A stretch of 64,000 bases of DNA, taken from assembly GCA_009838915.1 (NCBI GenBank), contig VXQT01000006.1, positions 41,946 through 105,945 on the forward strand, in the 5' to 3' direction. The stretch is from Chloroflexota bacterium. Its GTDB lineage: Bacteria; Chloroflexota; Dehalococcoidia; Bin125. The position numbers were made by a program, and so were the translations under genes. Below, piece by piece: positions 34,137 to 41,932 of the stretch (position 1 is the first letter of the stretch; every line of letters starts with the position of its first letter). Below the pieces are notes generated by a model. The model was not told where the DNA came from. It worked only from the letters and a program-made list of their open reading frames with translations, and ran no database searches.

Positions 34137-34718
34137 TTACTGCGCGGCCGCGCGGGCGGCGGAGGACGGGTTGGAGTCGCGCGAGCGGATCGCCTCGACA
34201 CCCGCCTGCTGCTCTTCATAGCGCGCGAGATCAAACAGCACGGATGAGGCCCGATTGAGATAACGCACGGTCTCTTCGTCGACGGGATGACCGTGACCGC
34301 GCAGCCGCACGACTTCGCGTTCCGCCCGGCGGATCGTCGTGCGGGCCAGGTCGAGCGCGGCCGAGCCGGGCGATCCGCCGGGCAGCACGAACTCCTGCGG
34401 CGGCGGCGCCAGCGACTCAAGCTCCGAGGCCCAGGCCTCGAGCTCTTCCACATCCTCGGCGCTCGTGGCGAAGTCGTCCGGCACCGGCTTATCCGGCGCA
34501 ACCGCGAGTTCGGCCATGATCAGGTACAGGCGGCGCTGTATCCCGATCGCGATCTCCCGGGTACGGGGATCGGTCGACAAGGCGCGGCCCAGGCCCAGCG
34601 CCGCCGACGCCTCATCGATCGCGCCGTACGCCTCGGGCTGCGGGTGGTCCTTGGGGATACGGCCACCGCCCCACAGAGTCGTGGAGCCATCGTCTCCCGA
34701 TCGCGTGTAATGAGGCAT
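34137..34718 (-). CDS. ATP:cob(I)alamin adenosyltransferase, PduO/MMAB type
   Basis: 193 residues with the family's start (YTRSGDDGSTTLWGGGRIPKD, which binds ATP) and the conserved YGAIDEASAALGLGRA. The Arg-rich TTIRRAEREVV helix and RYLNRASSVLFDLARYEE end also match PduO. It makes adenosylcobalamin from cob(I)alamin. No B12-dependent mutase is in the window. It is the first gene of the long minus-strand operon that runs into the hopanoid enzymes. Confidence 0.92.
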   Translation of the reverse strand: MPHYTRSGDDGSTTLWGGGRIPKDHPQPEAYGAIDEASAALGLGRALSTDPRTREIAIGIQRRLYLIMAELAVAPDKPVPDDFATSAEDVEELEAWASELESLAPPPQEFVLPGGSPGSAALDLARTTIRRAEREVVRLRGHGHPVDEETVRYLNRASSVLFDLARYEEQQAGVEAIRSRDSNPSSAARAAAQ

Positions 34719-34748
34719 GCCGTGATTGTATCCGCGTGAACGCTGAAT

Positions 34749-35108
34749 TCAGTCGGCTGCGGCGGGCTGCAGTTCAGTCCAGGCGCCGAGCAACTCCGGC
34801 GTCGTGCTGATGCCGAGGATGATGAAGCCTTGCTTGCGCGGACGCCGATCGTCGACATAGCCGAGAAATTCAAACAGCGGCTCACCCTCGCAGTCGACCA
34901 GGCGCCAGGAGCGGTCGGGCGCGTCGGGATCGAGCAGGGCCGAGCCGGCATCCTCCGGCAAAGCAATAACGCGTCCTTGGTCAACGCCGCAGCCGGCCGG
35001 CGCAAAGCCGGTCCACTCGGCTTCGTTGAGCGGCGTCACGGAGATCCAGTCGCCGGATCCCGGCGTTAACTGCGTCTGCAGTTCGCAGCGGTCGATCTGG
35101 CGGGACAT
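34749..35108 (-). CDS. Unrecognised 119-residue protein
   Basis: A small soluble acidic protein (MSRQIDRCELQTQLTPG start) with the conserved-looking patch WRLVDCEGEPLFEFLGYVDD and an RKQGFIILGI strand near the end. Three Cys are spread along it, with no obvious metal motif. ATG 35108 is preceded by TTGGAGG, a good ribosome site, so it is likely translated. It stands alone between the macro-domain gene and the cobalamin adenosyltransferase gene (30 bp before the latter). I recognise no family. Confidence 0.6.
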   Translation of the reverse strand: MSRQIDRCELQTQLTPGSGDWISVTPLNEAEWTGFAPAGCGVDQGRVIALPEDAGSALLDPDAPDRSWRLVDCEGEPLFEFLGYVDDRRPRKQGFIILGISTTPELLGAWTELQPAAAD

Positions 35109-35139
35109 AGCGGCCTCCAACTGACTGTGGGAAGAGTAT

Positions 35140-35673
35140 CTACTCGTGCATCTGATCTGCGGCCGCGAGATTGCGGGCAACCTGGTCGAACGCCTCGAAC
35201 GCATTCTGATCGAAGAGGACGAACCGAACCAAGCGCACGCTGCGGTCGCCGCCCGAGTGTTCATAGCAGACGGTCAGCATAATCTCGGCCGCCTGCGCGT
35301 AGTCGAATCCGCCGACGCCGGTGCCGAGCGCCGGAAAGGCGACCGATGAAAGGCTCAACTCCTCGGCCCGCCGAAGGGCGTTGTCGGTGGAGGCGCGGAT
35401 CTTGTCTGCCGAGGTGTGTAGGTCCTGACCCATGGCGGCGGCATGAATCACATGCTTGCAGGCCAGCCGACCCGGCCCGGTCACAACTGCCTGTCCGACC
35501 TCGATCGGGCCCTGGCGAATCGCCTCGTCTTCAATCTCCCGCCCGCCGGCTCGGACAATCGCGCCCGCCGTCCCTGCGCCCATCCAGAGATGGTTGTTGG
35601 CGGCGTTGACGATCGCGTCGACATCCTGACTGGTGATGTCCCCCTGGATGATCTCGATCTGGGTATCGGTCAT
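35140..35673 (-). CDS. Macro domain protein (ADP-ribose binding)
   Basis: 177 residues forming one macro domain. Motifs: IEIIQGDITSQDVDAIVNAANNHLWMGAG (phosphate-binding loops), then IHAAAM and the GTGVGGFDY loop that contacts the distal ribose. Such proteins bind or hydrolyse ADP-ribose, O-acetyl-ADP-ribose or ADP-ribosylated targets. No partner ADP-ribosyltransferase is nearby. It lies downstream of a palindromic repeat at 35703 and 31 bp before the unrecognised gene, so the two may be cotranscribed. Confidence 0.92.
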   Translation of the reverse strand: MTDTQIEIIQGDITSQDVDAIVNAANNHLWMGAGTAGAIVRAGGREIEDEAIRQGPIEVGQAVVTGPGRLACKHVIHAAAMGQDLHTSADKIRASTDNALRRAEELSLSSVAFPALGTGVGGFDYAQAAEIMLTVCYEHSGGDRSVRLVRFVLFDQNAFEAFDQVARNLAAADQMHE

Positions 35674-35702
35674 CTGCGACGCCTTACTCCGTCATTGCCA
35701 TT

Positions 35703-35754
35703 CCCTTCTCCCCCCGCAGAGCGGGGGGAGATGCCGCAGGCAGAGGGGGGCTCC
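35703..35754 (+). repeat. Dispersed palindromic element, copy 2
   Basis: Stem CTCCCCCCGC ... GCGGGGGGAG, then the inner hairpin TGCCGCAGGCA and a run of G. It lies between two minus-strand genes (macro domain and cyclase). Confidence 0.85.
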
Positions 35755-35782
35755 CTCCAGGTACCGCACACTTAGGCTACTC

Positions 35783-36763
35783 CTACTTGATCGCCAGGCC
35801 ATTCGGCGGACTGCCGGTGCCGCCGGTCACGTTGAGCGGTGCGGCGGCGAAGAACGACTCGTAGACGCCATCGTCTGCGCAGTCCTTGGCCAGCGCGTCG
35901 AGCGTGAACATCTCGCCGATCGCCATGCCGAAGCGCCCAATGATCCAGTGGTGCAGGAAACCATCCGGGTCGGCGAAGTTCGGCGGTGGCCAGGCTTCAA
36001 GCGCCGGATTATCCGAGCAGACCGCCGCCGGGTGGTGGTCGAACAGGTAAGCTGCCATCTCCTCCGAGCAGCCCAGCCCCGGGAAGGCGAGGTTTGGCAT
36101 CTGCGACAGCGCCTGCCGCGTCATGAAGTCGGTCTGTTCGTACCAGCCGATCCAGCCGATCCGAATCAGCAGCACGTCGCCGGCCTGCAGCTCGACGCCC
36201 TGCGCCGCGCGGCAAGCCTCAAGTTCGTCCGCCGTGATTGGGCGGTACTCGTCCATCGGCAGCGGCTGACCCTGCGACTCGAACCAACGGCCCACGTCGA
36301 GCAGCACTGCGCGTCCCGCGATGCCGCGACGCGCCCAGTGCTCGATGCCCAGCTTGGGCGCATCCCGATTCTCCAACAGCCACTCGTTGGTCACGCCGCC
36401 CCAGAAGCCGTGCTCGAAGTCGCCGACGTGCGTCAGCGCGTCCCATTGCGACGACTGCTGGGTGTAGAAGTTGTCCAGCACGTCATCGCCGTGGTGCCCG
36501 AAGCCGGCCCGCCGCATCACCGTGTGCCGCACCGCTCCGCGGTTGTATAGCGGCGGCGAGGGCTGCGACTGATCCCAGTTCATCGGGAACATCTTGCCCT
36601 TGCGGACCAGGGAAGCCGCCTGGACAATCTTGTCCGGAGTCTGCAGGTTGAACATCCCCACCTGGTCGTCATCGCCGAACAACCCCCAGGCCGTCTTGGC
36701 CGGATTTCCGGCCTTGTACGGGAGCTGGTCATAGGTCGGGAGCGTCTCAGGAATGTTGGCCAT
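35783..36763 (-). CDS. Cyclase/kynurenine formamidase-like metal hydrolase (COG1878)
   Basis: 326 residues with the family's metal motif in a variant form: QWDALTHVGDFEHGFWG, where the usual HxGTHxD pattern is partly replaced by Asp and His. Later conserved blocks are GRAVLLDVGRW, ADELEACRAAQGVELQAGDVLLIRIGW, and CSEEMAAYLFDHHPAAVCSDNPALEAWPP. Related enzymes open formylkynurenine or cyclise polyketides. Substrate not inferable. It stands between the repeat at 35703 and the beta-lactamase-like gene. Confidence 0.88.
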   Translation of the reverse strand: MANIPETLPTYDQLPYKAGNPAKTAWGLFGDDDQVGMFNLQTPDKIVQAASLVRKGKMFPMNWDQSQPSPPLYNRGAVRHTVMRRAGFGHHGDDVLDNFYTQQSSQWDALTHVGDFEHGFWGGVTNEWLLENRDAPKLGIEHWARRGIAGRAVLLDVGRWFESQGQPLPMDEYRPITADELEACRAAQGVELQAGDVLLIRIGWIGWYEQTDFMTRQALSQMPNLAFPGLGCSEEMAAYLFDHHPAAVCSDNPALEAWPPPNFADPDGFLHHWIIGRFGMAIGEMFTLDALAKDCADDGVYESFFAAAPLNVTGGTGSPPNGLAIK

Positions 36764-36809
36764 CTCAAATCCAGGTTCGTTGGAGCGAATTTCGGTGAAG
36801 TCTAGCCGT

Positions 36810-38033
36810 TCATTCCACTAACCCCGGATAGAGAATCTGCTTGATCTGGCCGCGGAAGTTGAACGTCCCTGAGGGCATGAACTGGGTGAGGAAGATGACG
36901 ATCATCTCCTCCGCCGGGTCAATCCAGAAGATCGTGCTGGCGGCGCCGCCCCAGTAGTACTCGCCGATGGAGCCGACGTTCTGGGTGCGCGGGATGTCGA
37001 CGATCATGGCGAAGCCGAGACCGAAGCCGACACCGTCGTTTGCGGTCTCGGAGAAGGTACCCAGCGCGCGCTGCGAGAGGTCTTCGCCGTTAGGCAGGTG
37101 ATTCATCGTCATAAGCTCGATCGTCTTCGGACCCAGCAGCCGAGCCCCGTCCAGCTCGCCGCCGTTGAGCAGCATCTGGCAGAAGCGGTGATAATCCTGC
37201 GCGGTCGAGACCAGCCCGCCGCCATCTGAGAAGAAGGTCTGCGGCTCGGCGTAGTGGCTGGTCGCCGGGTCGTCGAACAGGCGCAACTGCCGGTCGGGGC
37301 CGCGCTCGTAGTTGGCCGCGAAGCGATCGATCTTCTCCGGCGGCACGTCGAATGCGGTATCGACCATGCCCAGCGGGTCGAAGATTTGCTCTTGCAGGTA
37401 TTCGTCGAAGCGTTGACCCGAGATCGTCTGCACCAGGTAGCCGCAGACATCGGTGGAGACGCCATAGTTCCAGTTGTCGCCCGGCGAGAACTTGAGCGGC
37501 ATCTCCGCCAGGCGGTCGATCATCGATTGCAGGTCGCGGCCCTTCATCGTCCCCGCCTGGTAGACGTCAGCGCGGTTGTAAGCCTGCTCCAGCGCGCCCT
37601 CCATGAAGCCATACGTCAAACCGCTCTGGTGCGAGAGCACGTCGCGCATCGACATCGGACGGGCCGGCGGGCAGGTGTCCGTGACTGGCCCGTCGGGTTG
37701 AGACATGGCCTGCAGGTCGCGCCATTGCGGGATGAAGCGGTGCACCGGATCGGTGAGTTGGAACATGCCCTGTTCGTGCAACTGCATCAGCGCGACTGAG
37801 GTGATCGGCTTGGTCATCGAGTAGAAGCGGAAAATCGTGCCGGTCGCCATCGGCTTGCCGCGCTCGCGGTCCATCTGACCCATCGCCGACAGGTGCGCGA
37901 TCTCCCCGCGCCGCGAGATGAGGGTGAGGCATCCGGCGATCTTCTCTGGCTCGATGTAGCGGGAGAGCAAATGCCGGTCGAGCCTGGAGAGCGCGTCAAT
38001 GCTGATGCCGGTGTTTCCTGCGGTCGCGGTCAT
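36810..38033 (-). CDS. Serine hydrolase, class C beta-lactamase/esterase fold
   Basis: 407 residues. The SxxK catalytic pair is S72-K75 (YSMTKPITS). A YxN-type element appears as WNYGVSTDV, and the third element as YYWGGAAST. Together they mark a DD-peptidase/EstB-type serine hydrolase rather than a drug-hydrolysing enzyme; no signal peptide is seen, so it is likely cytoplasmic. Typical blocks MRDVLSHQSGLTYGF and EQIFDPLGMVDTAF are present. Substrate unknown. Confidence 0.9.
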   Translation of the reverse strand: MTATAGNTGISIDALSRLDRHLLSRYIEPEKIAGCLTLISRRGEIAHLSAMGQMDRERGKPMATGTIFRFYSMTKPITSVALMQLHEQGMFQLTDPVHRFIPQWRDLQAMSQPDGPVTDTCPPARPMSMRDVLSHQSGLTYGFMEGALEQAYNRADVYQAGTMKGRDLQSMIDRLAEMPLKFSPGDNWNYGVSTDVCGYLVQTISGQRFDEYLQEQIFDPLGMVDTAFDVPPEKIDRFAANYERGPDRQLRLFDDPATSHYAEPQTFFSDGGGLVSTAQDYHRFCQMLLNGGELDGARLLGPKTIELMTMNHLPNGEDLSQRALGTFSETANDGVGFGLGFAMIVDIPRTQNVGSIGEYYWGGAASTIFWIDPAEEMIVIFLTQFMPSGTFNFRGQIKQILYPGLVE

Positions 38034-38211
38034 GTGATCGCCTGTTCCTCTAGCTGGATGTCCCTGAGACTAATCGAGCGCGCCCTCTGAATGGCAGGCC
38101 ACAGAGCGGAATCCGGGACGCCTGAGCCGGCGCATTCGCGGTTCGACAGGCGTACGTTTGAGGCAAGCCGGCTCGCTTTACAGGCACCGACTCAGTCGAG
38201 AGGAGATTGCG

Positions 38212-38844
38212 ATGAGACAAGTACGTCGATTGCTGAATTGGCTCTGGACAACCCGCAACGGCCGCATCGTGCTGGCCGCCATGATTGCCGCAGCGATACC
38301 GCTGTTGCTCCTCGCCGGCTGGCTGATTCGTCCTCTGTTCTTCGACACCGTCGTGGATGAGGCGTTCCCTCTCGCCGCCGACGCCACGATTCCCGAGGTA
38401 CTGACCGAGGACGAGGCCACGGTGATGATGTCGGCTGCCTCGAAGCTGGAGATCGAGGTCGAAGAGGCAATGCCCGAGTCGATGCAGGCGGCTGGAGTCG
38501 TCGAACTCAAGGCGGGCGGCTTCGTCGACGGCGACGCCTTCCACAAGGGTGAGGGCACGGCCACGATCTACCAACTCGAGGATGGCTCCCACGTCCTGCG
38601 CTTCGAGGACTTCCGTGTGACCAACGGGCCCGCATTGTTCGTGTTGGTCAGTCCGCATCCCGATCCCCAGGGCCGCGGCGACATCGCCGACGCCGGCTAC
38701 GTCGAACTCGCCCGCCTCAAAGGCAATGTCGGCAACCAGAACTACGTCCTCCCTGCCGACCTCGACCCCGACGACATCAACTCCGTAATCATCTACTGCA
38801 AGCCCTTCCGAGTCGTCTTCAGCACCGCCGCCCTCACCCCCTAG
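38212..38844 (+). CDS. Membrane-anchored DM13 domain protein
   Basis: The 210-residue protein has an uncleaved N-terminal membrane helix (residues ~20-42, IVLAAMIAAAIPLLLLAGWL). A DM13 domain follows in the last ~115 residues (GGFVDGDAFHKGEGTATIY, then FRVTNGPALFVLVSPH, then KPFRVVFSTA). Its one Cys in YCKPF is conserved in DM13 and is thought to be redox-active. ATG 38212 is preceded by GAGAGGAG. The domain should face outside; its partner is unknown. Confidence 0.88.
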   Translation: MRQVRRLLNWLWTTRNGRIVLAAMIAAAIPLLLLAGWLIRPLFFDTVVDEAFPLAADATIPEVLTEDEATVMMSAASKLEIEVEEAMPESMQAAGVVELKAGGFVDGDAFHKGEGTATIYQLEDGSHVLRFEDFRVTNGPALFVLVSPHPDPQGRGDIADAGYVELARLKGNVGNQNYVLPADLDPDDINSVIIYCKPFRVVFSTAALTP

Positions 38845-38846
38845 TT

Positions 38847-38898
38847 CCATCTCCCCCCGCGCTAGCGGGGGGAGATGCCGCAGGCAGAGGGGGGCTCC
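38847..38898 (+). repeat. Dispersed palindromic element, copy 3
   Basis: Stem CTCCCCCCGC GCTA GCGGGGGGAG, then TGCCGCAGGCA and a G-run. It starts three bases after the DM13 stop and precedes the carboxylesterase gene, where the hairpins could also end transcription. Confidence 0.85.
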
Positions 38899-38973
38899 GG
38901 CCGGACAGCGGCACTCTCGAGTACCGGGTAGGCTGCGCGACGAATAGGCACGAAAGCCGATTGGAGCGCCAAG

Positions 38974-40479
38974 ATGGCAGCCATCATCGAGACCGAGGCG
39001 GGACGGATTCACGGAGCATCGGAAGGCGGCCTGAGCGTCTACCGCGGTATTCCCTTTGCCGCGCCGCCGGTGGGCGAGCTGCGCTTCCGCGTCGCGCGGC
39101 CGCATCCGGGCTGGGACGACGTACTGGACTGCGAGTCGTTCCGGCCGATGGCGCCCCAGATTCCCAACGAGGCCCTGGACGCGATGATCGGCGCGGCGCC
39201 GCAGGAGCAATCGGAGGACTGCCTCTTCCTCAATATCTGGACGCCGGGCACCGACGACGCCGCGCGCCCGGTCATGGTCTGGATTCACGGCGGCGCGTTC
39301 ACGATCGGTTCGGGCAGCGAGGGACTCTACAACGGTGCGATGCTCGCCGAGCGCGGCGATGTCGTGGTGGTCACGATCAACTATCGCCTGGGCGCGCTCG
39401 GATTCCTGCACCTGCCATCGCTGGATGAGTCAAACTTCGGTATGCGCGACCAGGTGGCGGCGCTGCGCTGGGTTCGCGACCACATCGCCCGCTTCGGCGG
39501 CGACCCTGCCAACATCACGATCTTCGGCGAGTCGGCGGGCGGCATGTCGGTCGCCTCGCTGATGGGCTCGCCGGAGGCGACCGGGCTGTTCCACAAGGCG
39601 ATTCCCCAATCCGGCGCCGGACATCACGGGATCGAGGACGTGCAGGCAGTTGAGCATGGGCGAATGTTCTGCGAGCTGCTGGGCATCGACGCGGGCGACG
39701 CCGCGGCGCTGCAAGCGGCGTCGGTCGAGGACATCATCGGGGCACAGGCCAAGCTCGAGGAGCAAATGCTGTACGTCGCGATGGAGGCCGGCAAGCAGCC
39801 GGAGATGCCCTTCCGGCCGATCATCGACGGCGAGTTTCTGACCGAGATGCCGATTGACGCCGTCCGCGCCGGCCAGTCGGCCGGAGTCGCGGCGCTGATC
39901 GGCTGCCTGGATGAGGAGAGCAAGCTGTTCGCGGCCATGGTGCCGACCGAGCCGCCGAACGAAGAGGACGCCATCGCGATCATGGATGGTCTGCACGGAG
40001 ACGGGCGCCACCTCTACGACATCTACCGCGCCGCGCGTGAGGCACGGGGCGAGCCAATCACGCCGTACGAGATTCAGACCGCCGCTTCGGGCGATGAGCT
40101 GTTTCGCGTGCCGGCCCAACGCCTGCTTGATGCGCAATCGCAGCACAGCGAGCAGACCTGGAGTTGCCTGTTTGACTGGAAGTCGCCGATGATGGACGGC
40201 GCGCTGGGCTCTTGCCACGCGCTCGACATCCCCTTCGTCTTCGGCACACACACGATCGCGTCGGAGTTCGCCGGAGAGGGCGTCGCCGCCAACGCGTTGG
40301 CCGAGTTGACGATGGACACCTGGCTGGCCTTCGCGCGGACCGGCAACCCCGCCACCGAAAACCTGCCCTGGCCGGCCTGGGACGCGGAGACGCGGCAGAC
40401 CGTCGTGCTCGGAGAGTCGGCGAGGGTCGAAGATGACTACCGAGGCGAAGAGGTCGCCGCCTGGGAAGGCGTGCTCTGA
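38974..40479 (+). CDS. Carboxylesterase type B (para-nitrobenzyl esterase-like)
   Basis: 501 residues with the family's hallmarks: YRGIPFAAPPVGELRF, EDCLFLNIW, the oxyanion hole HGGAFTIGSG, nucleophile elbow FGESAGG (Ser near 190) and the catalytic His in GSCHALDIPFVFG. No signal peptide, so it is cytoplasmic. It hydrolyses carboxylic esters; natural substrate unknown. The start ATG 38974 begins 75 bases after palindromic element 3. Next comes another copy of the element and then a convergent CoA-transferase. Confidence 0.95.
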   Translation: MAAIIETEAGRIHGASEGGLSVYRGIPFAAPPVGELRFRVARPHPGWDDVLDCESFRPMAPQIPNEALDAMIGAAPQEQSEDCLFLNIWTPGTDDAARPVMVWIHGGAFTIGSGSEGLYNGAMLAERGDVVVVTINYRLGALGFLHLPSLDESNFGMRDQVAALRWVRDHIARFGGDPANITIFGESAGGMSVASLMGSPEATGLFHKAIPQSGAGHHGIEDVQAVEHGRMFCELLGIDAGDAAALQAASVEDIIGAQAKLEEQMLYVAMEAGKQPEMPFRPIIDGEFLTEMPIDAVRAGQSAGVAALIGCLDEESKLFAAMVPTEPPNEEDAIAIMDGLHGDGRHLYDIYRAAREARGEPITPYEIQTAASGDELFRVPAQRLLDAQSQHSEQTWSCLFDWKSPMMDGALGSCHALDIPFVFGTHTIASEFAGEGVAANALAELTMDTWLAFARTGNPATENLPWPAWDAETRQTVVLGESARVEDDYRGEEVAAWEGVL

Positions 40480-40504
40480 GGCGCCAGACCCTCACGCCCA
40501 AGCC

Positions 40505-40556
40505 CTGTTCTCCCACCGCGAAGCGGGGGGAGATGCCGAATGCAGAGGGGGGCTCC
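40505..40556 (+). repeat. Dispersed palindromic element, copy 4
   Basis: Stem CTCCCACCGCG AA GCGGGGGGAG with one mismatch, then a decayed inner hairpin TGCCGAATGCA. It lies in the convergent gap between the carboxylesterase and CoA-transferase genes. Confidence 0.8.
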
Positions 40557-40559
40557 GCC

Positions 40560-41858
40560 TTACGCAATGATCCCTCTGGATCGGAAGTCTGCAATCTCCT
40601 CATCGCGGTAGCCTGCGCCGGCAACGATCTCGTCCGTGTCCCGACCCAGCGGCGGCGATGATCCCTGCGGCGCGGTTGGGGTGGCGCTCATCTTGAAGAG
40701 CGGACCGACCTGCCGCTGTGGCCCCGCGAGGTCATGGTTGAGGTCGACGACCATGCCGTTGGCGACGACCTGCGGTTCATCCGCAAGCTCCTCGGCGAAG
40801 TTGATCGGGCCGCTGGGCACGCCGCACTCGTCGAATCGCTTGAGCCAGTGCTCAGTGCTGTGAGAGCGGACTTGGGCCTCGATCTCGCGCACCCGGCGCG
40901 TGGCTTCAGCGAATTGCTCGGGGTCGGTCGGGTCCAGTTCGGGGTCGGCGAAGCCGAGGAAGTCGGTCTCTAGCGCCTCGCGCACCTTGGCCCAGAGCGA
41001 GGCCGAGAGCGCGCCAATGGCGACCGCGCCGTCTCGGGTTTCGTAGCAGCGGTAGTAGATGTTCAGCGCACCCTGGACGCCGCGGTCCTTGTAGGCCTCC
41101 TGGATCTGCGCGTAGGGCGCGCCTTCCTCGCGAAGCTGAGTGACCTGGTCCATCTTGGCTTGTGGTAGCTCGTCGGCGATGGGGAGCTGCATCACGCTGC
41201 TGCCCTGCATCGCGAGCGCCGTGTTCAGCAGCGTCGTCTCGACCATCTGTCCTTCGCCGGTGTTCTGACGGTGGAAGAGCGCCGCGCAGACGCCGAGCGC
41301 GATCACGATGCCGGTGCCGTAGTCGGCGACCGCCGCCGAGACGGGGACCGGAGCCGTGCCGTTGTCGTCCAACTTGCCGTCTGAGGCCATCAGTCCGGAG
41401 ACGGCCTGGGCAATGATGTCGTAGCCGGGCCGCTGCGCCCACGGACCCTGGCGGCCGAACGCCGTGTTGTCCACGTAAATCAGGTCGGGCCGGAGCGCCC
41501 GCAGCGTGTCGTAGTCAATGCCCAGACGTGTGGCGACATCCGGACGGTAGTTGATCACGACCACGTCGATCTCGGGAATCAACCGGTGGATGATCGCCTG
41601 CGCTTCCGGCTCGCGCAGCGCCAGGACCAGCGAGCGCTTGCCTCGGTTGAGCGACTGGAACCACTTCGACTCGTCGGGCATGAACTGTGAGAATTGGCGC
41701 CAGGCCTCGCCCTCGGGCGGTTCGACCTTGATCACGTCGGCGCCCATATCGGCCAGGTTCTGGCAGCCGAACGGCCCAGCGATGATCTGGGAGAACTCCA
41801 GCACGCGGATGCCGCTCAGTGGACCGCGATGCGGCAAGCCATCGTGGGTGGTGGTCAT
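40560..41858 (-). CDS. CaiB/BaiF family (class III) CoA transferase
   Basis: 432 residues. Family blocks: RVLEFSQIIAGPFGCQNLADMGADVIKVEPP, the RGKRSLVLALRE strand, INYRPDVATRLGIDY, and QNTGEGQMVETTLLNTAL. The catalytic Asp lies near residue 170 by comparison with formyl-CoA transferase. It moves CoA between carboxylic acids in the cytoplasm. No acyl-CoA pathway gene sits beside it; two enoyl-CoA hydratases and an acyl-CoA dehydrogenase are elsewhere in the window. Confidence 0.95.
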   Translation of the reverse strand: MTTTHDGLPHRGPLSGIRVLEFSQIIAGPFGCQNLADMGADVIKVEPPEGEAWRQFSQFMPDESKWFQSLNRGKRSLVLALREPEAQAIIHRLIPEIDVVVINYRPDVATRLGIDYDTLRALRPDLIYVDNTAFGRQGPWAQRPGYDIIAQAVSGLMASDGKLDDNGTAPVPVSAAVADYGTGIVIALGVCAALFHRQNTGEGQMVETTLLNTALAMQGSSVMQLPIADELPQAKMDQVTQLREEGAPYAQIQEAYKDRGVQGALNIYYRCYETRDGAVAIGALSASLWAKVREALETDFLGFADPELDPTDPEQFAEATRRVREIEAQVRSHSTEHWLKRFDECGVPSGPINFAEELADEPQVVANGMVVDLNHDLAGPQRQVGPLFKMSATPTAPQGSSPPLGRDTDEIVAGAGYRDEEIADFRSRGIIA

Positions 41859-41932
41859 GGTCGTTTACCCTTCAAGCGCGTGCGCACGAGCGAACGCTGA
41901 AGCGCGCGATTGCAATGCAGGCAGTATCCGCC

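Noticed and set aside
38050..39411. A 453-residue minus-strand frame
   Set aside because: It is antisense to the DM13 and carboxylesterase genes, both with family motifs and good starts.
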